From NCBI GenBank assembly GCA_013298715.1, contig JAAFIQ010000021.1, positions 1 to 64,000 of the forward strand: a DNA stretch of 64,000 nucleotides. Reading direction: 5' to 3'. Both the position numbers and the translations under genes were made by a program. The notes below the pieces were generated by a model that was given only the letters and a program-made list of their open reading frames with translations, was not told the DNA's origin and made no database searches. Numbering within the stretch: the first letter of the stretch is position 1; every line of letters begins with the position of its first letter. The stretch is from Bacteroidota bacterium. Its GTDB lineage: Bacteria; Bacteroidota; Bacteroidia; B-17B0; Aurantibacillaceae. Of the stretch, positions 47,824 through 56,301 are shown one piece after another.

Positions 47824-48083
47824 GGGTTCACTTAAAATGTATAAAAATTAGCTGAATCGACCTGCCTACGGCGGGCACGGGCAGCGAAGTGAAGATGTAT
47901 ATAAATACTTCGAACTGAGCTAACGATGAGTCAGCTAATTTTTATCAAGCCAAAAGAAATAAAAAAACTCTATTTTTTAGTGCAAGGATTTTCTCAAAAA
48001 ATTTCAAAAAGCTTTGCATATAAAAATGGATTTAATCCTTAAATCACTTGTTAATTGGCATATTTGCGTTTTTGAGTGAACCC
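47824..48083 (+). mobile_element. MITE-like non-coding element, copy 1 (260 bp)
   Basis: The ends are inverted repeats: GGGTTCACTTAAAA at the left, and on the right the reverse complement GGGTTCACTCAAAA (one mismatch in 14). The target duplication CAAGTA flanks it at 47818-47823 and 48084-48089. It has no open frame of note. Inside is a 13-bp perfect hairpin (47843-47855 with 47931-47943), an inner CGAAGT/ACTTCG stem and a second AAGGATT/AATCCTT stem. Relative to copy 2 it has an extra GC-rich palindrome-like block (CCTGCCTACGGCGGGCA). The transposase that moves it is unknown. Confidence 0.88.
47843..47943 (+). repeat. Internal hairpin of element copy 1
   Basis: AAAAATTAGCTGA at 47843-47855 pairs without mismatch with TCAGCTAATTTTT at 47931-47943. 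The pair G47851/C47934 is A55683/T55748 in copy 2, so pairing is kept while the bases differ. Confidence 0.8.
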
Positions 48084-48221
48084 CAAGTAAGAAAAATGCC
48101 TATGTGGATTCCTGCAAAGAATGACAAAGGGTAAGCCATCAAAGACAAACAGTTTATTCCTTTTAATGTAAAATTTGAATGATAGAATTAACTAGTTTAT
48201 CAGTTTAAAGTTAGACTAAAA

Positions 48222-51200
48222 TTATTTCATCAATGTAACGTGCCCAATCTTTTCAATATTCTTACCAAAGCTATTTGTAAGTGTTATTTTAAATACATAT
48301 ACATCGTTTTTACAAATAACTCCTTTTCTTGTACCATCCCAGCCAACTAAAAAATCTTTACTTGTAAATAATATTTCGCCCCATCTGTCATAAATTGTCA
48401 TAGTGTAATTTTTTATACCAAAACCTTTTGGTTGAAACACATCGTTAATATCGTCACCATCTGGAGAAAATGCATTAGGAATGTATAATCCGTAATCTTC
48501 GTTCACTGTAACTAATTTTACAATACTATCTGTACAACCCCATTTATTACGAACTACTAGAGCCACAGGAAACACTCCAGGATCTTGAAACAAATAAGAA
48601 GGACTTTGTTTATTACTGTAATTATTATTATTTATAAACCACCAGTTCCATTCAGTTGCCGGACCACCAATAGTAGTTAAATCAGTAAAAGTAGCTGGTT
48701 CTATTTTTTCAATAGGTGGGTTTGGATTCCAAGCAAAATTTGCAACCGGCAATGGATAAGCAGTTGCAACAAACGTCGCCGTGTTAGAACATCCATTTAC
48801 ATCTGTAATGGATGCTTTTAAATTATAATCTCCAGCCTCAGTAAAACATTTAGTTAAAACATTTCCACTCACGCTTCCTCCAAAAGTAGTTAACCAACTT
48901 ACATTTTGTAATTGTGTATTGGCCCCAACCACGCTATAGGTGGCACAAAACGGTACACAGTTTTTTGTTGCGCTACCAGCCAAACTAGCAATTGGTAAAG
49001 GATATACAGTAACATTCAATGTTTGGCTATTGCTACATCCTTTATTATCAGTTACAGTTACTACATAATTACCAGAGGTAGTTATATCATCTGCTATAAA
49101 ACTCGTATTCTGCTCATTAGAAACGAAATTATTTGGTCCGCTCCAGCTATAAATAAATCCACCGCTACTGAATAATTTAACTTCTTTATTTAGGCAAACA
49201 GGACCACTGCTGCTCATAGTTATTGTTGGAGGTGTGTAAACACCTAAATTAGCCTGATTAGCGCTCGTACATGAATTTGGAGCTGTAACCACAACAGTAT
49301 AAGCACCAGCGTTATTGGCAGTCATGTTTGGAACAAAAGGATTTTGTTGAATGCTTGTGTAGCCATTTGGTCCATACCATAAATAACTACCTCCTCCATT
49401 TGCGGCAAGTGTTGCAGTAGCACCTATACAAACAGTGCCACCGCTTGCAATAGCCACTGGGTTTGCATTTACAACCAAAGTTGTTTGAGCGGTAGAGGTA
49501 CAATTATTTGTATTCGTAACAACCACATTGTACACACCTGCTTGGTTAAAATTAGAGAATCCAATTACTGGGTTTTGTTGAGAAGAAGTAAATCCTAGTG
49601 GGCCAGTCCAGTTATAAATACTTCCACCACTTGCGGTAACACTAACAGATTTTGTTTCGCAAACAGGCCCCGTATTACCTATTACTATAACAGGATTTGT
49701 ATTTACAATTACGGTAGTTGTTGCAACAGCAGTACAATTATTAGCACTACTCACAACAAGGCTATAAACCCCACTAGAAACAGCGCTCACTGCGGTTAAT
49801 GTTGAGTTTTGAAGGATACTAACAAATCCATTCGGACCAATCCAATTATAGCCAATGCCTCCATTGCCTGCTAGATTCAAATTGTTCCCAACACATAAAG
49901 GTGAATTTGTATTTATTAACGGCGTAGGTGCCAAATTAACTACAACATTTGCAGTGTTTGAATTACTGCAACCTACAGCACTTGTAATGGTTAAATTATA
50001 AACACCTGCTAAGTTTGCCTGAGCGTTATTGATTACTGGGCTTTGTGATGTAGATGCAAAATTATTAGCCCCACTCCAGCTATAGGTAGAAGCGGCAACT
50101 AAATTTGAGGTTAGATTAATGCTTTGGCCTGGGCAAACGGTTGCTCCGGTTGGATTTACTAAAGGTGTTGGGTTTACAATTACATTTGTAACGGCAGATG
50201 CAGTGCATGAATTAGCCCCTGTAACAACAACACTGTAGTTACCTCCGTTTGTGATTAATACATTATTTATTGATGGGTTTTGCGATAAGTTCGAAAACCC
50301 ACTAGGACCAAACCAAGAATAACCTATACCACCATTTGCTGTGAGGTTTAAAGTTTTTGTAGTACACACAGGACCAGAATTACCAACCGTTATTGTTGGG
50401 CTCGGATTTATTGTTACACCTGTTGTTGCTGAATTAGTACAAGAGCCATTACTTGCAATTAAACTGTAGACGCCATTTGCTGATAAAGAAACATTATTGA
50501 TATTAGGATTTTGCAGTAAACTTGAGAATCCATTTGGACCAGTCCATGAGTAATTTGTAGCTCCACTTGCTGTTAAACTTAAAGTACCACCTACACAAAC
50601 GGGAGAATTATTATTAACAACTGGATTTGGAACTGGATTTACAACCACATTTGCTATTCCTGTATTGGTGCAACCAGCAACGCTAGCAATAGTTAAATTA
50701 TATACGCCGGCTAAACTAGGCTGTGCATTGGCAATTACTGGGTTTTGCAAAGCTGATACATAATTATTTGGGCCTGCCCAGCTATAACTGGCAGTAGCTA
50801 AAAGGTTAGAACTCAAATTAATGTTTTGATTTGGACAAACTGTGGCGCCAACGGCAGCAACAGTTGGGGTAGGGTTAATTAATACATTCAGCGTTCCTAC
50901 AGCAGGGCAGGTTGTGGGTGAGGTGATAGAAAGAGTATAAATACCTGAAGCAGCAGTTGTAACATTATTGATTACTGGATTTTGAATCAAACTCGTAAAT
51001 CCATTTGGTCCAGTCCAACTGTAAGTCCCAACTGAAGTAGTATTTAAATTAAGTGTTTTTGTTGAACAAACTGGGGCGTTGCTCGAAATATTTACTGTTG
51101 GAGTAGGTAATACGGTAACGGTAATTTGTGCCATTGTTGTACAAGTTCCGGTTCCGGCAGTTACCGAGTAGGTAGTTGTAACAGTTGGATTAGCGCTAAC

Positions 51201-51875
51201 ATTACTGCCAGTAGTAGCACTAAGCCCGGTTGAAGGTGTCCAGATGTAATTAGAACCACCAGTAACCGTTAATGTTTTAGGACTCCCTAAGCACATGGTT
51301 GTGGAAGGCGATGTTACAATAGTTGGTGTTACGCAACTAGAAAAGGATTGCACGCACAATCCAATAAGACTGCCATTACCTGTTCCAGTACCATTAATTG
51401 TTATTGAAGTGTATGGTTGCGAAGAATTTAAAAATATAATTGTTCCTGATCCGTTCATGCCAGGAGTACCATTGAAGGTGTTGCCATTTTGAGTAAAACC
51501 ACAACCGCAACCTTGTGTAGCATTTAAAACGCCATTATTTACACTAAACGTAAAAAATTCAGTATCGTTTGTTGCTGTAATAATATACCCTACATTGTTT
51601 ACTGGTTGCGAAAAATTGAATGTTTGATTAAAAGCACCTCCAGAGCCAACCCAAAGAGGACCTGCAGATAAACCGCAATTTGTATAGTTTGAGCCGTAGT
51701 TTTGAATACTTCCAGTGGTATTTTGAGTAATGTTAACTCCAGACACTGTTGATGGAAAATTACCTGTTGAGGTACAGTTGCAGTTTTGACTTTTTCCTAA
51801 GTTTGGAAAAATGATGAGAATCAAAATGAAAAATCTGGTAAAGAATAATTTGGATTTTTTCAGAGTAAATTTCAT
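48222..51875 (-). CDS. Giant secreted Ig-repeat protein with CHU_C sorting domain
   Basis: 1217 residues from ATG 51875, which starts the signal peptide (KLFFTRFFILILIIFPNLGKSQ). The in-frame ATG at 51914 would add 13 polar residues. After an N-terminal domain of about 180 residues come a first Ig-like module and then nine modules of about 78 residues with G.YSW.GP.GF.S..QNP.I. Two PKD-like modules follow, and the gliding-type C-terminus has YIPNAFSPDGDDINDVFQPK. It is a likely T9SS-exported adhesin. Modules 2-4 and 5-7 match each other in order, so triplets were duplicated. Monocistronic. Confidence 0.92.
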   Translation of the reverse strand: MKFTLKKSKLFFTRFFILILIIFPNLGKSQNCNCTSTGNFPSTVSGVNITQNTTGSIQNYGSNYTNCGLSAGPLWVGSGGAFNQTFNFSQPVNNVGYIITATNDTEFFTFSVNNGVLNATQGCGCGFTQNGNTFNGTPGMNGSGTIIFLNSSQPYTSITINGTGTGNGSLIGLCVQSFSSCVTPTIVTSPSTTMCLGSPKTLTVTGGSNYIWTPSTGLSATTGSNVSANPTVTTTYSVTAGTGTCTTMAQITVTVLPTPTVNISSNAPVCSTKTLNLNTTSVGTYSWTGPNGFTSLIQNPVINNVTTAASGIYTLSITSPTTCPAVGTLNVLINPTPTVAAVGATVCPNQNINLSSNLLATASYSWAGPNNYVSALQNPVIANAQPSLAGVYNLTIASVAGCTNTGIANVVVNPVPNPVVNNNSPVCVGGTLSLTASGATNYSWTGPNGFSSLLQNPNINNVSLSANGVYSLIASNGSCTNSATTGVTINPSPTITVGNSGPVCTTKTLNLTANGGIGYSWFGPSGFSNLSQNPSINNVLITNGGNYSVVVTGANSCTASAVTNVIVNPTPLVNPTGATVCPGQSINLTSNLVAASTYSWSGANNFASTSQSPVINNAQANLAGVYNLTITSAVGCSNSNTANVVVNLAPTPLINTNSPLCVGNNLNLAGNGGIGYNWIGPNGFVSILQNSTLTAVSAVSSGVYSLVVSSANNCTAVATTTVIVNTNPVIVIGNTGPVCETKSVSVTASGGSIYNWTGPLGFTSSQQNPVIGFSNFNQAGVYNVVVTNTNNCTSTAQTTLVVNANPVAIASGGTVCIGATATLAANGGGSYLWYGPNGYTSIQQNPFVPNMTANNAGAYTVVVTAPNSCTSANQANLGVYTPPTITMSSSGPVCLNKEVKLFSSGGFIYSWSGPNNFVSNEQNTSFIADDITTSGNYVVTVTDNKGCSNSQTLNVTVYPLPIASLAGSATKNCVPFCATYSVVGANTQLQNVSWLTTFGGSVSGNVLTKCFTEAGDYNLKASITDVNGCSNTATFVATAYPLPVANFAWNPNPPIEKIEPATFTDLTTIGGPATEWNWWFINNNNYSNKQSPSYLFQDPGVFPVALVVRNKWGCTDSIVKLVTVNEDYGLYIPNAFSPDGDDINDVFQPKGFGIKNYTMTIYDRWGEILFTSKDFLVGWDGTRKGVICKNDVYVFKITLTNSFGKNIEKIGHVTLMK
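48985..51110 (-). repeat. Ig-module array with a three-module super-repeat of about 700 bp
   Basis: Within the giant gene the same kind of module recurs about 700 bp apart. TKTLNL-type modules lie at about 51045, 50343 and 49640. GATVCP modules lie at about 50820 and 50120. NSPVCVG/NSPLCVG modules lie at about 50590 and 49890. The order A-B-C, A-B-C, A-B shows a triplet unit. Confidence 0.8.
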
Positions 51876-52026
51876 TTGTTTAAGGTTTAAATTTCTATCC
51901 AAAGGTAGGGTCAATAAACCAATTACCTATAAATTTCGCTCATTAAAAGCCTACTTTCAAACAATAGATGTTAGGTATTTTGCAGTTTTTAAAGTCGGAT
52001 TTTTTTACCGAAATAAAAACAAGGAA

Positions 52027-53082
52027 TTATCCCGCTGCCTCATTCAAATAAAATAGTTTATAATACTTTAGTCCCTTTTCTTCATCAAAGCCTTGCTCAA
52101 CGTAATCATGTTTGCTATGAATGTAAATATGAAAATTTTTATCAAGCTTTACCACACTCCGCATGTATTTGTTATTTTTTTTAACTGCTGTTTGGCTCAC
52201 ATCAAATTCTTCAATATCGTTCAAATTTAGTCGGTTATTATATTCTGTTTTGTAATTTCTAAACGCTTCAATTAATTCTGGCTCTTGGAACACTTCTTTT
52301 TCAAAAACATTAGTATTAACTCTGTCTTTATCTTTAAAGTAACTCGTGCTTTTGTTCAACATCATCATTTGGTTTTGTTTACTCACGTTGTTTGCTTCGG
52401 TTAGCACTTCTTCGCAAAATCCACGGGTTGCATCAATAAAATTTTTGGTATAATAATAACCATTAGGGAGTAATTTAGCATTCAAAAAGTCTTCTTCCCA
52501 ATACTGCGCGCACTCTGCAATTTTATTATTTGTATCAATTATACTTAATTTATAACCATCTTTTTTATTAGTGTTAAACACCAAGCAACCTTTGTCTAAT
52601 TTATGAATATCAATACCATTATCACTTTCAATCTCAAAATTATCAAGGTGTTGATATACTTTTAAATAGGTTTCTTTATTTTCGCATTTAAACATTCCTA
52701 TTGCATCGCACAATTCTCCATCCAAGGTTACATCAGCAAAGTGTGCAATAAATAATTCGCCACCTTTTATTTTAGGGTGCATGCTTTGGTTGTACAAATG
52801 ATTTGCAATAGTTTTAGTTGCATTTAAAAATTCATTGTTATTTTTAAAAATATCTTCACAGGCATTTGCAACGCTTGCCAGGCTAATATCAATTTTACCT
52901 TTAAATTTGTAATAAATATCTGTTTTAAATCCTTGAGTAAAATATCTTACTAATGTTTCTTTTACAAAATCATCTTGTATCTCAATCGTTTTTTCTCCAA
53001 TAGTTAACTCTTCACCTAACCCTTTATTGCCAATATAACTAACGGATAACTGGGTTAAACTTGCTCTGCTAAAATCAATCAT
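52027..53082 (-). CDS. Nucleoid-associated protein, NdpA/YejK family
   Basis: 351 residues, the usual size. The family pattern is visible from the N-terminus (SVSYIGNKGLGEELTIGE) through KGGELFIAHFADVTLDG and IGMFKCENKETYLKVY. The family binds the bacterial nucleoid; the detailed role is unknown. It is transcribed away from the ctpA-type gene, with a TATATTTG box 17 nt before ATG 53082. Confidence 0.88.
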   Translation of the reverse strand: MIDFSRASLTQLSVSYIGNKGLGEELTIGEKTIEIQDDFVKETLVRYFTQGFKTDIYYKFKGKIDISLASVANACEDIFKNNNEFLNATKTIANHLYNQSMHPKIKGGELFIAHFADVTLDGELCDAIGMFKCENKETYLKVYQHLDNFEIESDNGIDIHKLDKGCLVFNTNKKDGYKLSIIDTNNKIAECAQYWEEDFLNAKLLPNGYYYTKNFIDATRGFCEEVLTEANNVSKQNQMMMLNKSTSYFKDKDRVNTNVFEKEVFQEPELIEAFRNYKTEYNNRLNLNDIEEFDVSQTAVKKNNKYMRSVVKLDKNFHIYIHSKHDYVEQGFDEEKGLKYYKLFYLNEAAG

Positions 53083-53099
53083 AATTTATTATTAGTTGC

Positions 53100-53107
53100 C
53101 AAATATA
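53100..53107 (-). promoter_or_regulatory. -7 promoter box (TATATTTG) for the NdpA-like gene
   Basis: Minus strand TATATTTG, a full TAnnTTTG match, 17 nt before ATG 53082. A TTG lies 25 nt further upstream, longer than the usual spacing. Confidence 0.45.
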
Positions 53108-53185
53108 AGCCAGTTACTATGTTTTACTTTAACAAAATTTAAACAAGTTTTACAGCACTTTGGCAAAATATGTGATGAGCGAGTT

Positions 53186-53214
53186 TTGAAAGTTTAATTA
53201 ATATTTTAATTTTG
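53186..53214 (+). promoter_or_regulatory. Complete promoter: TTG, 18 nt, TAATTTTG
   Basis: TTG at 53186-53188 and TAATTTTG at 53207-53214 with an 18-nt spacer, both elements of the Bacteroidota promoter. The box ends 6 nt before ATG 53221. This is the best-formed promoter in the window. Confidence 0.6.
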
Positions 53215-53220
53215 TAATAT

Positions 53221-55320
53221 ATGATTACTCAAAAATTTTTTAAAACCTTAACCATCTCAGCCATTGTAATTTCTGCTTCGGCTTTTACACTAAAAAAGTA
53301 TGTGTTCGATAAAAACGACGTTATTTTTGAATTACTATTTGGAAGTCTTGGGCAATACCATTATTCGCCAGCAAAAGTTGATGATGCTTTTAGTGAAAAA
53401 GTTTTTGATTTGTATTTAAAAAGAATTGATTACTCAAAAAAATTTATTTTGCAAAGCGATTACGATGAGTTAGCAAAATCAAAAAAAGATTTAGATGACC
53501 AAATTTTAATTCGTAATCATGATTTTTATAAAAAGTCAGTAGAGATAATTATACAACGTACCAAAGAAAAAGAAAATTGGGCTACTGAAATTCTTTCAAA
53601 ACCTTTTGATTACAAGACAAATGAAGAGTATGAGAGTGATGGCGAAAAATTGAGCTATGCTAAAACAGAAACTGAGTTAAAAGACGAATGGCGAAAAATG
53701 TTGAAATTACAAGTTTTAGGTAGAATAGACGATGAGTTAACACGACAAGAAAAAGCAATTGAAAAGAAAGATACAACGGTAAAAATTAAGTCTTTTGATA
53801 GTGTTGAGGTAGATGCGCGCAGAAAAACTTTAAAAGCTAATTTGGCTTGGTTTAAACGTTTATCAAAAATAAAATCGGCAGAACGCTTTGGTTATTTTGC
53901 AAATTCGGTAGCTAATGTATACGACCCACACACTGAATATTTTGCCCCAGTAGATAAAAAGAAATTTGATCAAAATATGAGCGGACAATTTGAAGGAATT
54001 GGCGCACGCTTGCAATATACCGATGATGCCTTAACTATTAGTGAAATAATTATGGGTAGTCCAAGTTTTAAACAAGGCGAATTAAAAGCAGGAGATAAAA
54101 TATTAAAGGTAGCACAAGGCAAAGGCAAGGCGGTTGATATTACTGGTATGGAAATGGATGAGGCCATTGATTTAATTAAAGGTAAAAAAGGAACAGAAGT
54201 TATTTTAACAGTTAAAAAGAAAGATGATAACTCTATTAAAAATATTAGCATCATTCGTGATGTGATTGAAATGGAAGAAACATTTGCAAAAAGTGCACTC
54301 CTTGAAAACAAGCAAAAATACGGTTATATTTATTTGCCATCTTTTTACACCAATTTTAATAGAAACGATCCAAGTTCGGCACGTTACTGCTCACGCGATA
54401 TGCGCAAAGAGATTGAAAAATTAAAAAAACAAAACATTAAAGGGCTTATTGTAGATTTAAGAGACAATGGTGGTGGCTCTTTGCAAGAAGTAGTTGAAAT
54501 GGCAGGCTTGTTTTTTAGCAAAGGTCCAGTTGTGCAATCACGAGGAAAAAACAATTCGTTAGCTGTTTTAGAGGATAAAAATCCTGAAATACTTTGGGAT
54601 GGACCTTTAACCATTTTAATAAATCACAATAGTGCAAGTGCCAGTGAAATTTTGGCTGCTGCTATGCAAGATTACAAACGTGCTGTAATTATTGGCACAC
54701 AAAGTTATGGCAAAGGTACGGTACAAAGTTTTGTTGATTTAGATACGTGGTTGTTACCGCAATTTGATACCATTAAACCTGTAGGTTCTGTAAAAATTAC
54801 TCAACAAAAATTTTATAGAATTAATGGGGGCGCAACGCAGCTTAAAGGTGTAATGCCAGATATTGTTTTACCAGACCCATATGAGTTTTTAGATTTAGGT
54901 GAGAAAGAAATGGATAACCCAATGCCTTGGGATGAGGTTAAAAAAGCTGATTATGTTGAGTTTAATACCATTAACTATAAAAATATATTAAAAAATAGTG
55001 CTTCAAGAGTTAAGAATAGTTCTCAGTTTTCTCTAATTGACGCACAAGCAAAAGAAATTAAAGCCAAGCGTGATGACACCAAATACAATTTGAATTTAGA
55101 AAAATACAGAGCCGAAAATAAAATTTTGCGCGATCAAAATAAAAAATACGAAGAGCTAACAAAAGAAATAAAAGGCTTTACAGGTAATTTATTAGAAGAA
55201 GATAAATCTAAGTTTGGAGGCGATACAACTAAAGCCGGACGTGAAGTGCGCTGGGCCAAAGCCAAATCCAAGGATGTATATATTTACGAAGCTACAAATG
55301 TGTTAGGGGAGATGAAGTAG
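53221..55320 (+). CDS. Tail-specific (carboxy-terminal processing) protease, S41 family
   Basis: 699 residues, the long Prc type. An N-terminal signal anchor (TISAIVISASAFTL) is followed by a helical domain (about 30-235) and a PDZ domain (about 260-335, GELKAGDKILKVAQG). The S41 catalytic core has Ser473 (NHNSASASEI) and Lys498 (SYGKGTVQSF), 25 residues apart as in E. coli Prc. A DUF3340-type end is rich in Lys/Glu. It degrades or trims periplasmic proteins from the C-terminus. It has its own complete promoter. Confidence 0.95.
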   Translation: MITQKFFKTLTISAIVISASAFTLKKYVFDKNDVIFELLFGSLGQYHYSPAKVDDAFSEKVFDLYLKRIDYSKKFILQSDYDELAKSKKDLDDQILIRNHDFYKKSVEIIIQRTKEKENWATEILSKPFDYKTNEEYESDGEKLSYAKTETELKDEWRKMLKLQVLGRIDDELTRQEKAIEKKDTTVKIKSFDSVEVDARRKTLKANLAWFKRLSKIKSAERFGYFANSVANVYDPHTEYFAPVDKKKFDQNMSGQFEGIGARLQYTDDALTISEIIMGSPSFKQGELKAGDKILKVAQGKGKAVDITGMEMDEAIDLIKGKKGTEVILTVKKKDDNSIKNISIIRDVIEMEETFAKSALLENKQKYGYIYLPSFYTNFNRNDPSSARYCSRDMRKEIEKLKKQNIKGLIVDLRDNGGGSLQEVVEMAGLFFSKGPVVQSRGKNNSLAVLEDKNPEILWDGPLTILINHNSASASEILAAAMQDYKRAVIIGTQSYGKGTVQSFVDLDTWLLPQFDTIKPVGSVKITQQKFYRINGGATQLKGVMPDIVLPDPYEFLDLGEKEMDNPMPWDEVKKADYVEFNTINYKNILKNSASRVKNSSQFSLIDAQAKEIKAKRDDTKYNLNLEKYRAENKILRDQNKKYEELTKEIKGFTGNLLEEDKSKFGGDTTKAGREVRWAKAKSKDVYIYEATNVLGEMK

Positions 55321-55655
55321 GATATGGAATCGCAGTTTTTTTGGAGAATGCAATAAGAGATTTATAATTAACGTGAATAGAATATGCTTCACCGTGATTA
55401 ATGGATAGAAATTACTTATGAGGATTTACCGTATGCCGCTTAAGTCGTAGTCCTCTTCTTGTTTTTCGACTTGCAATTCTGTCAACTATAATGTTATTTT
55501 TTACACAATAACGATAAAGAATAGATCTTAACTCTTCAAAATTTGAAAAATCGTTTGGGCTAATTTCTATTGTAGTTTTTGAATTGAAAGTTATTTTTAT
55601 AGGACTGCTATATAACAATGTTACATCGTCGGTAGTTAAATCCATTGTGTAATTA

Positions 55656-55897
55656 GGGTTCACTCAAAATGTATAAAAATTAACTGAATCGAGGCAGCGA
55701 AGTGAAGATGTATAGAAATACTTCGAGCTGAGCTAACGACGAGTCAGTTAATTTTTATCAAGCCAAAAACGCAAAGAAAACTCTATTTTTATCTGTAAGG
55801 ATTTTCTCAAAAGAGTTTAAAAAAACTTTGCATATAAAAATGGATTTAACCCTTACATCTATTATCAATTAGCATATTTGCGTTTTTGAGTGAACCC
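55656..55897 (+). mobile_element. MITE-like non-coding element, copy 2 (242 bp)
   Basis: Perfect 14-bp inverted ends (GGGTTCACTCAAAA) and flanking TAATTA at 55650-55655 and 55898-55903. TAATTA is itself a palindrome, so it alone could be read as longer ends. The rejoining of the interrupted gene and the non-palindromic CAAGTA of copy 1 show a 6-bp duplication. It is the same element as copy 1, clearly diverged, lacking the GC-rich block, and in the same orientation. It carries the same hairpins and encodes nothing. Confidence 0.88.
55675..55756 (+). repeat. Internal hairpin of element copy 2
   Basis: AAAAATTAACTGA at 55675-55687 pairs without mismatch with TCAGTTAATTTTT at 55744-55756. It is the counterpart of the copy 1 hairpin with one swapped base pair. 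Confidence 0.8.
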
Positions 55898-56301
55898 TAA
55901 TTATAGCTTGTTGGCTTAAATGGCTTTAGTCCCCAAGTGAAATTTGTAATTGTACTTAACAAAAATTCTTCTTTGGTTACCCATTTATAGTTAGTTAACT
56001 TAAAGTAATTGCCTTCTATCCAAACATGTTCTTGCGTTACATAAAAGTACCGTAATACAAGTAAACAAACAAAGGTAGAAATAAAGCAAGCGGGAAGGTA
56101 AAAATCGAGTAGTGTAACATTTGATTTAGAGCTGGAAATCGAATAAAAGAATGTGCATAAATTAAATAGGGTCCAAATAATTATTGGAAATGATAGAAAG
56201 TGTTTATTGATTTTAGATTTAAAGTGCATCTTGTAAATTTGATTTCAGAAAGTCTTAAATGAAAAAATAAATCCTAAATGAAATAGAAATTGGCGGTGCT
56301 T

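Larger units (their letters stand above)
47524..48182 (+). pseudogene. TonB C-terminal-like protein disrupted by a 260-bp insertion
   Basis: TTG 47524 opens a signal peptide (VIILLVFSFFQSFGQ) and 100 residues that stop artificially at 47835, inside the inserted element. Removing the element and one CAAGTA copy joins VDQV to RKMPMWIPAK, the conserved end of TonB-C-type energy transducers. A TAA follows at 48132, but the same frame continues AIKDKQFIPFNVKFE to TGA 48182. That suggests a later AAA to TAA nonsense change after the gene died. The ancestral protein would be about 130 residues, exported, with the TonB C-terminal fold. Confidence 0.85.
55412..56229 (-). pseudogene. Two-TM, PH-domain-like membrane protein disrupted by a 242-bp insertion
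   Basis: The first part (ATG 56229) has two membrane helices (FPIIIWTLFNLCTFFY; FYLPACFISTFVCLLVL) and then HVWIEGNYFKLTNYKW. It ends at KPTSYN in a stop made by the inserted element. Removing the element and one TAATTA copy joins it in frame to YTMDLTTDD and the part ending at 55412 (KITFNSKTTIEISPND). The restored protein has 189 residues. The order of two helices then a beta-rich cytosolic part fits bacterial PH-like membrane proteins; that label is by layout only. Confidence 0.85.

Noticed and set aside
55650-55903. TAATTA flanks of element copy 2 as part of longer inverted ends
   Set aside because: TAATTA is palindromic and could be read so, but copy 1 has the non-palindromic CAAGTA as direct repeats and both genes rejoin when 6 bp are counted as duplicated.
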